Of a stretch of DNA of 64,000 nucleotides, positions 1-9,582 are shown piece after piece. How positions within the stretch are numbered: position 1 is the first letter of the stretch; each line of letters starts with the position of its first letter. The translations under genes were made by a program, and so were the position numbers. The notes below the pieces were generated by a model. It did not search any database and had not been told where the DNA came from. It was given only the letters and a program-made list of their open reading frames with translations. This stretch comes from Gracilariopsis chorda (taxonomy: Eukaryota; Rhodophyta; Florideophyceae; Gracilariales; Gracilariaceae), in assembly GCA_003194525.1 (NCBI GenBank), contig NBIV01000127.1:62001-126000 (forward strand), read 5' to 3'.

Positions 1-2024
1 GTATCGCAGACACGACTAATGAAGCGCATATTTGGAATGCAGAAGCCTGAGACTTACGTAATCGCCCTCGGTGTGGTCGGAAGTGCCATGATTGGTGTAG
101 CGTGGCCTCTCGCTGCAGCCTGCATTGCTGAGCTCTTGCAGATTGGAGTTGATGCCAACCGTCGATCAGAACTCTTGAAGTGGTCATTACTGCTTCTTGG
201 CTGTGGAATAGGTGCCTTTGTTGGTATTATGATTCAGAATATCTTTTTGACAATGAGCGGGGAAAGACTCACCCGCCGCGCTCGTATCCGCGCTTTCACA
301 TCAATTCTGGGTCAGGATATGACGTTCTTTGACAAGAAAGAGAATAATGCAGGCGCTTTGGCCGTCAAGCTGAATACCCAAGTACCTTTGCTCAGGCAAC
401 TGAGTAGCGACGCAACTGGATGTGCTGCTCTTGGGTTTTCATCCGTGATTACTGGACTGACAATAGCGCTATACTATTGTCCACTCGTCAGTTTGGCGAC
501 AGCGTTGTTTGTTCCTGGCCTTTTGCTCAGCGGCGTAAGTTATTCCATCAAGCCTTTCACGTACTCTAAGTTCTTACTTTGCGTATTATCGAAACCATAA
601 TGATTACTATCGGCAGAACTAACTAACTGTACCATTTTTGAATATGCCTTCGAATTAATATCTTCAGTACTCCGTGTTCAAAGTTGGCGTTGACTACACT
701 AAGGCAAACGTGATAGAATCGGTCAGAGTTGCTGCGGAGGCTGTCTATGCGATTCAAACTGTTTCTTCGTTCGGATTAGAACATGACTACATCAGCCGAT
801 ATGGGAACTTGGTCCTCCGTCAGAAGGAGGAAAAATCGTTCTCGAAGAGCATCTTTCCGTCTATCGTAATGGCCTATATCGCTGCATCTCCCTACTTTCT
901 TTTTGGGGCGTCATTGTAAGTAATAACCTGTTGCTTAAGTGCTTCGAGTATCAAAGCCTGTCTTGCGTATGCTAACAAGAGATTCTTCGTCCGTTTACTA
1001 TCTTTTGACACGACGTTTGGCTTGCGACGCATGCAGCTGGGTTGGAAGTATTGTTCTTCGCAACGAAAAGTGTACCCTGTTGGGCATGAACAAGGCCATA
1101 CTGTGTTTGTTTTTTGGTTCAGTACTTGTCGGTGATGTAACGCATGTTGTACCTAAGCCAAAACGCGCCAAGCTTGCCGCTGCAGAGTATTTCAAACTCA
1201 TTGACTCATACTCACGAGACCCGGACAAGATGAAGCTTCATAGAAGAAAGACGTCCATTAACGTGAATGGAAGTATCGAGGCTAGAAATGTGCGGTTTTC
1301 CTATCCCAATCGCCCTGACGTGCCAGTGCTGCAGGGCCTCAACGTGAGCGTGGAGCCTGGGAAAACACTAGCACTAGTCGGTGAATCAGGATCAGGCAAG
1401 TCGACAATCATCAGTCTCATAGAACGGTTTTATGATTCCAGAAAGGGCTCTATCCTTGTTGATGATATGGATGTCTGTGATATTGAACTATCGGAACTCA
1501 GAAGCAAAATTGGTCTTGTGCATCAAAATCCAGAATTGTTCAATCGAACGGTCAGAGAGAATATCGCTTATGGCCTATCTCATGAGGACGGTACTTTTAT
1601 TCCTCAAGAACAAATAGAAGAGGCTGCACGAATTGCGCAGATTCACGATTTCATTTGCACTCTGCCTCAGGGATATGATACAATCGTTGGTGTTCGAGGG
1701 GAGAAGCTGTCAGGCGGTCAGAGACAACGAGTCGCAATAGCACGGGCCGTCGTTCGCCAGCCGCCTATTTTGTTACTCGACGAAGCGACCAGTGCCCTTG
1801 ATGTGCAGTCAGAAAAGCAGGTACAGGAAGGTCTCGATGCTGCAGCTTATGGGCGAACAACGATTATTGTGGCCCATCGCCTAGTTACGATACGTAATGC
1901 TGACTGCATTGCAGTCCTGCGGAAAGGTCTGATTGTAGAGGAAGGCACTCATGAGGAACTAATACGAAAGCGAGGCGTGTACGCAGAGTTACATAAGTCG
2001 CAACGGAACGAATACGAAACGTAA
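1..2024 (+). CDS. ABCB/MDR-type ABC transporter, C-terminal half (5' end outside window)
   Basis: This is the second half of a full-size B-family exporter: one membrane domain followed by one ATPase domain. Reading is open from base 1, so the gene starts upstream. I infer three exons: 1..534, 668..915 and 1037..2024. Donors are GTAAGT at 535 and at 916; acceptors are TTCAG ending at 667 and TGCAG ending at 1036. The joins keep the frame and restore the usual membrane-domain sequence. The ATPase domain has Walker A GESGSGKST (about 1380), the Q-loop (VHQNPELFN), the signature LSGGQRQR, Walker B ILLLDEATSALD and the H-loop His (AHR). It would couple ATP hydrolysis to export of hydrophobic compounds across a membrane; the substrate is unknown. 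The stop is at 2022-2024. No lesions are seen. Confidence 0.93.
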
Positions 2025-2118
2025 GTTTGGCATGACGGGCCGGGTTACTTTGGACCAAACCCGTCTCTGGATTTGACGTAAGCGAAGTTCTTTGTGAGAA
2101 CAAGTCAGACCTCGAAGT

Positions 2119-2908
2119 TCACTGTCCTTGAAGCTTTTGCCAGGCTTGCATGTAATGTGTAATGTACAACAAAGTCATATTCTCGTCGGAACAATAGGAT
2201 ATCAGAGTTTTTGAGAGGTCCGTCTCCGAAGGTTCATAGATATGAAGCATCTTTGCAACGCGGTCCAGGCGCTGGGCTAGAGGCATCGAGTCTACATTTT
2301 TTGTGGGCGGTGCGGTGTGTATCATCCTGCGAAGTGCTCCGCGGGCTAGTTGATGGTGCCGTATTGGCTTAATAATTGTATGTGAACACTCAATTCGGAC
2401 ACTGTTTTCGTGTGTACAGAGCGAACAAACAATACCAGACGTGCACATAGTAGTAAACTGCTCTTTGTGGAACATAATCATAGATGTTTTCGAAGTGTTG
2501 ACGCTGTTGGACTTTAATGTAGAGCGCAATATGTGTGACATGTCCTCGTTTGAATGAGTGTTGCGGCGCTGAACTTCGGTGGAGGCATTCCTTAAGACTT
2601 GCGTTGGCCAGCACAAAATACGGGATGTGTAACCCCCACCACAGTTTCCCAGCAAGACATCAGATGAGGTTGGTATCCGAGCCGGGAGACAGTGTCGATC
2701 GAACCAAATAGCTCTTTCTGAACCAAATAGCTCTCTCTGTTGTTGTTCTTGGTCTTTGTCATGTTCTCTGGGTGTTTTGCCGTATGAGGCGGCGAACAAA
2801 AAGGGACGCAAATCTGGCTGGTTTCGCAGGTACGTAAGTGCAAATGTAAAGCGCAGGCAACTGACAGATTCACGATATTTGCAGACGATGTTATGACCAA
2901 CGGGAATG
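2119..2908 (-). CDS. Unrecognised ORF, tail-to-tail with the ABC gene
   Basis: The minus-strand frame is open for about 260 codons, from roughly 2908 down to a stop at 2119. No ATG lies at its upper end, so if real it is a 3' exon whose 5' part is spliced in. The C-terminal part reads like real protein (QRLDRVAKMLHIYEPSETDL, then an alternating polar/hydrophobic tail ending AWQKLQGQ). The middle is rich in Ser, Thr, His and Cys and less convincing. I recognise no family. It ends 94 bp from the stop of the transporter gene, the compact spacing seen elsewhere in this island. It could also be chance open frame. Confidence 0.35.
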
Positions 2909-3035
2909 GTTCACATAAACAAGGACAAAGAACAGTGTGTTAGGGGATTAATTGTCGATGGTAGCCGAAGGGTGCGAGCACTCGACTGAAAAGGTTGAGA
3001 GAAGCGATTGGACGCTTTGATAGCCCTTCTGGGTG

Positions 3036-3491
3036 TCATTCATAGGGCATGGCCGGCGTGAATGTATTCTTTGACTGCACGAGGGCAGTGTTTCCTCTGA
3101 AGGCGGAATGCAATCGACCCACAACAAGGGCAACAGGCGTCTTCCCGCGTGGAAGGGGACATGCGTGTTCAGGGTGATCGGGTTGTAGCCACAGGAAGCC
3201 GTTCGGAACGATAGAGTAATGTGGGTCGTCGCGAACGTGGTCGCCGGGAAGGGCGACGAGGCGCCGAAGCGTGAGATGGCCATCGGGTGCCATGACAGCC
3301 AGAATCTCGCCGCGACGAAAGTTGCTTATCTTCGCGCCTCGGGCAATGATGCACGGCGTGTTGCGCGGGACGGCTGGTTCCATGTCGCTCGTGCGTTCGA
3401 CGTAGATGGTGCCGATCTTGTCGTGGAAGACAATTGCCAGCGGTACGTAAGAAAGGAGAGAAACCAAACGTGAGATCTTGGAAGCGGTCAT
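3036..3491 (-). CDS. Mitochondrial inner membrane peptidase-like protein (S26 family), catalytic residues altered
   Basis: A 151-residue protein starting at an ATG (3489-3491). Order: a hydrophobic N-terminal segment (residues ~8-24), then the S26 box as TSDMEPAVP, a GEILAV strand, RRLVALPGD (box C/D) and VPNGFLWLQPDHPEHA (box E-like). Size and layout match IMP1/IMP2 (usual length ~150-180), which remove presequences in the mitochondrial intermembrane space. Family members have S-M-x-P with the nucleophile Ser just before Met; here an Asp stands between Ser and Met. The general-base Lys of the K-R-(I/V)-(I/V)-G-x-x-G-D box is Arg here. Known of the family: Ser and Lys form the catalytic dyad. 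Inference: reduced or lost protease activity, or a regulatory paralogue. It is divergent with the lipase gene starting at 4049. Confidence 0.72.
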   Translation of the reverse strand: MTASKISRLVSLLSYVPLAIVFHDKIGTIYVERTSDMEPAVPRNTPCIIARGAKISNFRRGEILAVMAPDGHLTLRRLVALPGDHVRDDPHYSIVPNGFLWLQPDHPEHACPLPRGKTPVALVVGRLHSAFRGNTALVQSKNTFTPAMPYE

Positions 3492-4048
3492 TGTGGGGAG
3501 GTGCGATGGAAAAGTTTGGCAGGAGGGTGAGGAAGGAGGTGAACGCTAGAGCCTGTGACTGTGCACGTGCAGTTGTGTGCTTTGGAGTTAGGGTTGCAAC
3601 CGGATCCTTGTATCTACCAGCAAGAGGGCCATCTACTCCTCATTCTACATACTATCTACTAGCTAGAGAGGGAGTTTACGCAGTTGCAACTTCGACTGTA
3701 GGCTACGGAGGTGAGACTGCTCTGCGTTAGATCAAAAGGACTGTACACGTATGTTACGACGGTTAATTACACGGCAATTGCGATCACATGAGGCAGATTT
3801 TTGAGGTGGCGCGTGCCAACAAGGTGGTATCCTTGCCGCAACAGTCACCCAGCGCCGTTTTCAATTGGCCGCCCTCGTCGGCTGGGCACCGTACTTGCCG
3901 CCACCAGGAACGGCACATGCACCACACAGCTAAACGTTCAGCTTCACTTGTAAAGCTCGACGGCCACCCTCCCCCAGATCGACGTCTCTTTCCGCCACCT
4001 CCAACCTTCTTCACTGTTTGACGTCCCTCGCCCCCCCCCCCCCCCGAC
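3492..4048. promoter_or_regulatory. Divergent intergenic region with a C15 tract
   Basis: 557 bp separate the two divergent start codons (peptidase-like at 3491, lipase-like at 4049) and must hold both promoters. I see no TATA box that stands out. The stretch just before 4049 is pyrimidine-rich, ending in a run of 15 C at 4031-4045, three bases from the ATG. Such a run is polymorphism- and error-prone. Confidence 0.4.
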
Positions 4049-5137
4049 ATGGAGGCCGCCCTCAGCTGGCTCTTCCCGGCTGGCCACCGCGTCCCGTCCG
4101 GCAGAGCGCCATCCTTCACTCAGCCCTTGTTGCCGCCGTCGGTGGCAACGCGTCCGCAGCCCCCACCAGGCGTGCTGGCGTGCCCTTTACCGCAGGCACG
4201 CTCGCATGCGCGGCACGCTACCGTTGGCTGGCGCGTCGACGACTGGGCTGATCATAATGCCTACTACGTACTCAATTCTCGCGGCCAGCGTATCTTCGTT
4301 CAGACATGGCGCCCGCACCGTCCGCGTCGCGCCTTCTGGCAACGTCTTCTACCCCGTCGCAAAGAGCGTGGCATCATTTACATCATCCACGGACTGAACG
4401 ATCATTCCAACAAGTACACGCGCGTCGCAAAGGCCTGGGTTGACGCTGGCTACGTCGTCATTGCACATGACTTTCACGGTCATGGTCGTTCCGACGGGTA
4501 CAGGGCATATACGTCCTCAATGCAGAACTACGTGGATGATGCTCGACACACAATAGAGCACGCCAAACAACGACTGCCGAGACGATTGAACGGCCTGCCC
4601 AGCTTCATTCTGGCGCATTCATTGGGGGGCGCTGTGGCGATTCACTTGGCACGAGATGCGCCTCACAGTACTTTCAGGGGTGTTATGCTCACCGCACCGG
4701 CAGTACGAGTGTACCCTAAACCGATTTTGAAGTTGTTCGCGCCCTTGTTGGCTACTCTGGCGCCGCTGTTACCCGTGCAGAGACTCAAGTTTGACCGTGA
4801 GAGAAGGCGAGCTCGGAAAGCGGGAGAGGATTGTTATAATGTGAGGGATGACCCGCTGGTCGTGCGCAGCCCGGTGCGCGCGCGCGTCGGGTATGAAGTG
4901 TTGAAGAGTTGTGAGAAGATCATGAGTGAGGCTGAACGATTCCGCGTGCCCGTGTTTGTGGCACATTCTAGAGAAGATCGCGTCACCAATGCGAAGGGTA
5001 CGATTGACTTCCATGATCGCATTGGCAGTGGGGACAAGACGGTTCGCCTCTACGACGGAAGTGTGCATGACTTGCTGGCGGAGAAGCGCGACATGGTTAT
5101 GGATGACATGGTACAGTGGGCGTCAAGCCGACTTTAG
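4049..5137 (+). CDS. Monoglyceride lipase-like alpha/beta hydrolase
   Basis: A 362-residue, intron-less protein. The first ~70 residues are Pro/Arg/Ala-rich and look like a targeting or linker extension; the hydrolase domain follows. Oxyanion region: IIYIIHGLNDHSNKY with HG. Typical strand-turn: AHDFHGHGRSDG. Nucleophile elbow: AHSLGG (the usual form in this family is GHSMGG). The catalytic Asp lies in HSREDRVTNAKG and the catalytic His in DGSVHDLL. This is the arrangement of the MGLL/serine aminopeptidase S33 group, which hydrolyses monoacylglycerols or lysophospholipids. The ATG has a good context (GACATGGAG). A start further downstream would remove the extension. The substrate cannot be told from sequence. 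Confidence 0.88.
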   Translation: MEAALSWLFPAGHRVPSGRAPSFTQPLLPPSVATRPQPPPGVLACPLPQARSHARHATVGWRVDDWADHNAYYVLNSRGQRIFVQTWRPHRPRRAFWQRLLPRRKERGIIYIIHGLNDHSNKYTRVAKAWVDAGYVVIAHDFHGHGRSDGYRAYTSSMQNYVDDARHTIEHAKQRLPRRLNGLPSFILAHSLGGAVAIHLARDAPHSTFRGVMLTAPAVRVYPKPILKLFAPLLATLAPLLPVQRLKFDRERRRARKAGEDCYNVRDDPLVVRSPVRARVGYEVLKSCEKIMSEAERFRVPVFVAHSREDRVTNAKGTIDFHDRIGSGDKTVRLYDGSVHDLLAEKRDMVMDDMVQWASSRL

Positions 5138-5683
5138 TTACTAGCGATGTGTTTTATTCAATCCGTATAGCAGCGTATTCTTGTATGGCCTCCGTCACCT
5201 CCGATATATTTCTGTTCATTCGTAAACACGAAGATCGTTGCGCAGTACAACAACGACATGTACCGAAGGTTCTCGCACAAGAGCGAAAACTTTGCGCCCA
5301 ATTTAGACTATCTTGTCTGCTCTTCGTAGATCGGCGTCTGCGTTGGGCAGATCGTATTGGATGGCGAACAGCGATGAATCTGAAGATTCGTCTTCTGTAA
5401 TTTTATCGCTCCAGCGCTGCTGTCCAACGTTCCCGCGTTACCGAACACGAGATTCTAATCGGATCAAAGATCTAATAAAACTTGTACACGTACTTCGGAC
5501 GCCGACAGCACACCGCAGACCGTCTTCTGCGTGTTATATGATCCTGCGAGCACCATTCCCCATCGTCGTCGCCGAGCGGATGCCCCATCTGTGAAATATC
5601 TCATCAGGTTGGAGGAACCTTGTCTGGTGACAACCTTGATCACTGTCCCTTTTCGCAGAAGCGCACGACCCATCTAACCCGCT
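5138..5683. other. Intergenic, no gene seen
   Basis: 546 bp between the lipase stop and the RPS12 start. Short open frames exist on both strands but none resembles a protein. The last ~100 bp must contain the RPS12 promoter and leader. Confidence 0.5.
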
Positions 5684-6112
5684 ATGTCTGACGAAGTTCC
5701 CGTTGACGCCGTCCCCGAAGATGTCGGAGAAATGGACATCCTCAAGGCCCTGCAAGAGGTGCTCAAAAAGTCTCTCGTGCACGACGGATTGGTCCGTGGT
5801 CTGAACGAAGTCGTAAAGGCTCTGGATCGCGGTCAGGCACAACTGTGCATCCTCGCTTCCGACTGTGACGAGCCGCGATACACGCGTTTGATCGAGGCAC
5901 TTTGTGCTGCGCATGAAGTGGCGCTCGTGCGCGTGCCGGATAAGAAGCAACTTGGTGAATGGGCTGGTCTTTGCAAGATCGACGAGGAGGGTAATGCCAC
6001 TAAGGTGGTCGGTGCCACCAGCTGTGTCATTAAGGAATTCGGTGAGAGCTCACCGGGCTACGAGTTCTTGCTCGAATACCTTAAGGAGAATAAGGAGGAT
6101 GGAGACGAGTAA
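5684..6112 (+). CDS. RPS12: 40S ribosomal protein S12 (eS12)
   Basis: A 142-residue protein with the complete eS12 fold of the L7Ae/L30e/S12e family, a component of the small ribosomal subunit. Recognisable blocks: LQEVLKKSLVHDGLVRGLNE, KALDRGQAQLCILASDCDEP, YTRLIEALCAAHEVALVRVPDKKQLGEWAGLCKID and the acidic C-terminus. The length matches other eukaryotes. The ATG follows a C-rich leader, there is no intron and no lesion. This is the clearest housekeeping gene in the window and a useful reference for host base composition. Confidence 0.97.
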   Translation: MSDEVPVDAVPEDVGEMDILKALQEVLKKSLVHDGLVRGLNEVVKALDRGQAQLCILASDCDEPRYTRLIEALCAAHEVALVRVPDKKQLGEWAGLCKIDEEGNATKVVGATSCVIKEFGESSPGYEFLLEYLKENKEDGDE

Positions 6113-6352
6113 TTGTACAGTCTCAAGCTGCCGCAAATATCGATTGCATTGTCTTTTTTCTCTGCAGTGAGGGAAGGTCACTTCGGTACCTATTACGCTA
6201 CGGTCTTTACATACTCTTAAGGGCGTCCTGATGAGTGTGAGAACAATTGCAAAGGCTGCAATCCATGATTAGCTGGGATAGTCAATGGACCTAAGTAAAA
6301 AACGTCGTACCAAGCGTAGCATGTGCGACGCATGATGCTTTCGTCGACAAGA

Positions 6353-6860
6353 CTACTCTTCTACAATACCCGTGTAACTCGCCCATGCTATGTGCGATTC
6401 AGACATCTTGATTCGAATAGCACCAACAAACTTTCCCTTAAACCGATCCGCCACGCGATCAAATACTTGTCTGCACATGAACTCTGTGGTCGTGTTCTGT
6501 CCCTGAAACTCCTCCAGTTCATCGAGGTTCTTGTAGTTGAATTCTGATAGAACCTCTTTCAAAACTGTGCTTGCTTCGCCAATGTCCACTACCCAGTTCA
6601 GGTGGCTCTCCAATTTGTCTGTAATAAACTCGCAGTCCACCACGTAGGTTGCACCATGCATCTGACATTCACAGCCGATACGATCACCGTTTTCCCGGTT
6701 GCTTGTTAGAACTTTATGTTATCTGATCTAGTCCTTTCTATTTGGAGCCGTTGTTTTCCGGACTCGAGTGATTGCATACCTTTTGTGCTGGGCCGAACTC
6801 ATTTCCAGTGAACGAATGGGCTATCATGATGGAATCTCTTACACACAGCGAATATCCCAT
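6353..6860 (-). CDS. 6-pyruvoyl-tetrahydropterin synthase / QueD-like protein, two exons
   Basis: Exon 1 is 6860..6780 (ATG at 6860-6858, 27 codons); exon 2 is 6661..6353. The 118-bp intron between them has GT at 6779-6778 and CAG at 6664-6662, phase 0. The join gives GPAQK-MHGATYVVD, matching the PTPS-like family pattern in which a GPAQ-x-LHGATYVVD block carries a metal-binding His. Exon 1 supplies IAHSF with another candidate zinc His. Downstream are VVDIGEAS, NLDELEEFQGQNTTTEF (the conserved Thr/Glu region) and a C-terminal strand. It is 129 residues, typical. This subgroup is known from bacteria and algae; its exact reaction (pterin or queuosine precursor chemistry) is uncertain. Starting at 6661 alone would lose the N-terminal His. 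Confidence 0.85.
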
Positions 6861-7053
6861 AGTAGATTCAGTAATGCTGGGAATCTCAAGGATCACTTCT
6901 CCGTGCAAGAGTTGGATTTAAGCTCAACAGCTCACCCAGGTGCTTAGGGTGGTAGAAGAACGTCTCAGAAACCCTCGATGCAGACTATCTGAGTAAATAC
7001 TAACAGTTAGACAAGTTCGAAGGATTGCGGGTAGCGATCGCTAATCCTTAACC

Positions 7054-7152
7054 TTAGGCCCTGTCTACATATGGACATGGACATATTTTTAATTCTTTTC
7101 CCGGTGCAGTGCCAAAAACCCATGTCCATATCCATATGCAGACAGGGCCTTA
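7054..7152. mobile_element. 93-bp Harbinger-type MITE with TTA duplication
   Basis: Element 7057..7149 flanked by TTA (7054-7056 and 7150-7152). The terminal inverted repeats start GGCCCTGTCT and extend about 28 bp with a few mismatches (ACATATGGACATGGACAT on the left against GCATATGGATATGGACAT on the right, read inward). A TTA target duplication with GGCCCTGT-like ends is the PIF/Harbinger signature. There is no coding capacity. Confidence 0.8.
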
Positions 7153-7327
7153 ACAACTATTATGTCTCTGCTGAGGCCCGTTCTAGTAAAGCGTTCATTC
7201 GACGTTAGGATCTGAACAGTCTAGATATCGAGGTGACAGCTGATCACAATCGCTCTTGAGGTTTTGGAGATGTTAAGTTGCGACGGGCAGAAGAACGCAC
7301 GTATTAAACCAAAACAAAGTACGAACC

Positions 7328-7531
7328 ATGGCAGCATGGGAGTGCAAATATGCTTTTCAATATCTGATGGAAAAGATTTTGGAGGCCTTCCCAGATTACG
7401 CCGAAATCGAGCCAGAAACAACATATATTGTTACAATTGATTTCCTGAATTCCACTGCCGAGCAAATTTATGCAAAGGTTCAAGGCTCCCTACTCGGGTT
7501 GACAACTATCTATCCATGGCACGAAATGTAG
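7328..7531 (+). CDS. Small ORF, 67 residues, unknown
   Basis: Starts with ATG in a good context (ACCATGG). The protein has a plausible mixed helix/strand composition (AFQYLMEKILEAFPDYAEIE, then TTYIVTIDFL). It may be a small gene, an exon or a remnant. I recognise no family. Confidence 0.3.
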   Translation: MAAWECKYAFQYLMEKILEAFPDYAEIEPETTYIVTIDFLNSTAEQIYAKVQGSLLGLTTIYPWHEM

Positions 7532-8063
7532 AACGCTAGCTGACCTCTGATGTAAACCCTTGTAACATCCTAGAAACACAGACGTGTTCCAGTTCTATAC
7601 TTGGGCGTGTGCCGTTCACCTTTGGTAGGAGAATTTCACGTGTTTCATGCAAGGCCGAATCCTACTCCCAGCCAAGGGCATCGTCACAGACCACTGACCA
7701 GCTTTAGTTTGCAGAGAACGACACAAGGCCAACGGAGACGATCATTTATTCGTGCGCGAAGAGCGTTAACTTGCCTCGGGCATCCACTCCACTGCACCTC
7801 GGATAACTTTCTCAGGGCTCCTTCACAGCCATATCAAGACTGCAAGCGAGTCCTCTTTGCTGGGTCTTGTTCAACTACAACGGAGAACGCACTTGTAACA
7901 TCCGTAATCGAACTAATACGCGTCTATCGTATTTTTGTCACAAGTCGTGAACTTCGTGAATCTTTGGGTCTTTCTCTAACCTTCTTGCAATCCTTGCCAT
8001 TGCATTTGATACCACTGATTGGGTCAGACCGCCCGTTGTCCAGTCGAACTATCTTTTGAAGGT
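7532..8063. other. Upstream region of PEX13
   Basis: About 530 bp between the small ORF and PEX13. A plus-strand open frame at 7601-8059 looks non-coding in composition. A short 5' exon of PEX13 could lie here, but I cannot place one. Confidence 0.35.
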
Positions 8064-8879
8064 ATGTGTGAGAATACGTCTGCAGACCCATTCACAGAAA
8101 CCCGTTCCCACGGTGAGCATCAAAGAGGATCAAATTCCAATCAGCAACCTAGATCTGGTAGAGCAACCAACGTGGCGCATGCGACCAACGCGTACCCGAC
8201 AAACCAAAATGGTACGACGAATACGGATTTCTTGAATCAAAACATCACCAACCCAATGAACTCAACTCCCTACCAGATGTATAACGGTTCCTACCCTAGC
8301 TCTTACTTTTCGCCTTACAACGCAAACTACGGGAGTTCTTATATGGGTGGGTTTGGGGCTGGCTTTGGCAGCTACGGTGCTGGGTACGCTGGAAATCCAG
8401 CCTTCGGCTTCAACGCGCGCCAGCAATTCTCTGCAGGCCAAGTGCTCAATGATGCACGACAGACCTCTGAGATGGTGATGTCAGGCATGCATGACGCTAT
8501 GGCACGTTTCGCGAGAGTGTCTTCAATGATAGAAGATATACTACGCAATCTTCACATGCTATTTGACGCGTTGTTCGGTTTGGGTTACAGTTTAAGCGCG
8601 TTCAGGCACGAGGCGAAGATGTGGCTCTCCGTTAAGACCGGGCCGTTGGCTGTAGTGGCTAAAATAGTACGAAGAGCGAGCAATGTATGGAGGTTGTTGT
8701 GTTTGTTTTTCATGTCACCGTTGGCGGGACGATTCTCCCCTGTTGCCTTGGTGCTCCGAATACTTGGTTTGGTACCGGAGGATGACCCCTTCGAGATGGC
8801 TCTCGGGCAGTTCCGCAAAAGAAGGGACGAGGCAGCCAGATCTACAGACCAAACTGCAGGAGATTCCTCGAGCTTGTAA
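8064..8879 (+). CDS. PEX13: Peroxin 13, peroxisomal docking complex protein
   Basis: The frame is open from before 8019; the first ATG is 8064. Protein layout fits the Pex13 N-terminal family: an N-terminal Asn/Gln/Ser/Thr-rich stretch, a Tyr/Gly/Phe-rich segment (YGSSYMGGFGAGFGSYGAGY), then the conserved membrane-associated helices (ARFARVSSMIEDILRNLHMLFDALFGLG, followed by VKTGPLAVVAKIVRRASNVW and a hydrophobic stretch). It ends in a charged tail. Known role: with PEX14 it forms the docking and translocation pore for peroxisomal matrix import. The SH3 domain of animal and yeast Pex13 is absent, as in plants. GGTATGTGTG around the ATG resembles a splice donor, so an upstream exon is possible. 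Confidence 0.8.
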   Translation: MCENTSADPFTETRSHGEHQRGSNSNQQPRSGRATNVAHATNAYPTNQNGTTNTDFLNQNITNPMNSTPYQMYNGSYPSSYFSPYNANYGSSYMGGFGAGFGSYGAGYAGNPAFGFNARQQFSAGQVLNDARQTSEMVMSGMHDAMARFARVSSMIEDILRNLHMLFDALFGLGYSLSAFRHEAKMWLSVKTGPLAVVAKIVRRASNVWRLLCLFFMSPLAGRFSPVALVLRILGLVPEDDPFEMALGQFRKRRDEAARSTDQTAGDSSSL

Positions 8880-8970
8880 TATCCGATATGAATCATTTGT
8901 AAGGTTTCCGACACGACGAGGGCAATCACGCGCAGACTCAAGCAGCTCAAGTAACATTCGTATATATTTG

Positions 8971-9429
8971 CTAGTTTCTTCGAGATGCTTTCGACCACTC
9001 ATTTGACCGTTTCTGTCGTTGTCGGGGGGGTGAGCTTGTGCCACTACTAGGTGCAGAAGCAGAGCCTTTCCGACTTCCACATGATGCAGACGGTGAGCTC
9101 TGATACGTCGCAGACGACTCTGTCGGATTACCAGTTAACGCTTCAAGCTGCTTCTGCAGCTCCCTTGCTCTCTTCTCTGCGGCATCTGCCCGATTCTCTG
9201 CGGCATCTACCCGATTCTCTGCGCGATCTGCTCGATTCCCGGCTTGATTTAATTTCGTTCGCAGCACACGAGTTTTGGCACGTTGTTTTGCTTTGTTTTG
9301 GCGTACATTGTGGTCCGGACTTGGGGGATGCATCAACTGCTTTGAAGTGATCTTACGTGCATCACGATCGTTGATGGGGTCATTTGATATTGGTGTAGTT
9401 TCGGTTACAACTTGTCCGTTTTCTTTCTT
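8971..9429 (-). CDS. Coiled-coil protein, 3' exon
   Basis: The minus-strand frame is open from about 9429, where TACAG could be an acceptor, to the stop at 8971. It has a basic region (NVRQNKAKQRAKTRVLRTKL), then a heptad-like run NRADRAENRVDAAENRADAAEKRA encoded by a short ~21-bp tandem repeat (about 9180-9245), then a Ser-rich tail. It resembles a bZIP in outline, but the basic region lacks the canonical N-x7-R spacing, so I do not call it one. The stop lies 92 bp from the PEX13 stop (tail to tail). The segment at 9583-9960 may be its first exon. Confidence 0.5.
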   Translation of the reverse strand, partial: KKENGQVVTETTPISNDPINDRDARKITSKQLMHPPSPDHNVRQNKAKQRAKTRVLRTKLNQAGNRADRAENRVDAAENRADAAEKRARELQKQLEALTGNPTESSATYQSSPSASCGSRKGSASAPSSGTSSPPRQRQKRSNEWSKASRRN

Positions 9430-9582
9430 CTGTATTCTCTAACATGCATTCCTTCCCTTCCCTCTTTTGTCGCGGTGTAAAGTGTGAACGCGACCTACGC
9501 CAGAGTCTAGGTACATTTTCGGTTTAGTGTTCAAATCTTTTGTGGGATTGCAACTTGTACTTTCTAGAGTAGGATCCGGAGG

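Noticed and set aside
3784-4251. Overlapping ORFs on both strands upstream of the lipase
   Set aside because: GC-rich shadow frames crossing the C15 tract, with no family features.
6353-6661. PTPS-like gene as a single exon starting at the ATG at 6661
   Set aside because: That ATG is internal to the conserved LHGATY block; the upstream exon with GT/AG borders supplies the missing N-terminus in phase.
8971-9429. bZIP transcription factor
   Set aside because: Basic region and heptads are suggestive, but the N-x7-R spacing is absent and the heptads come from a 21-bp tandem repeat rather than leucines.
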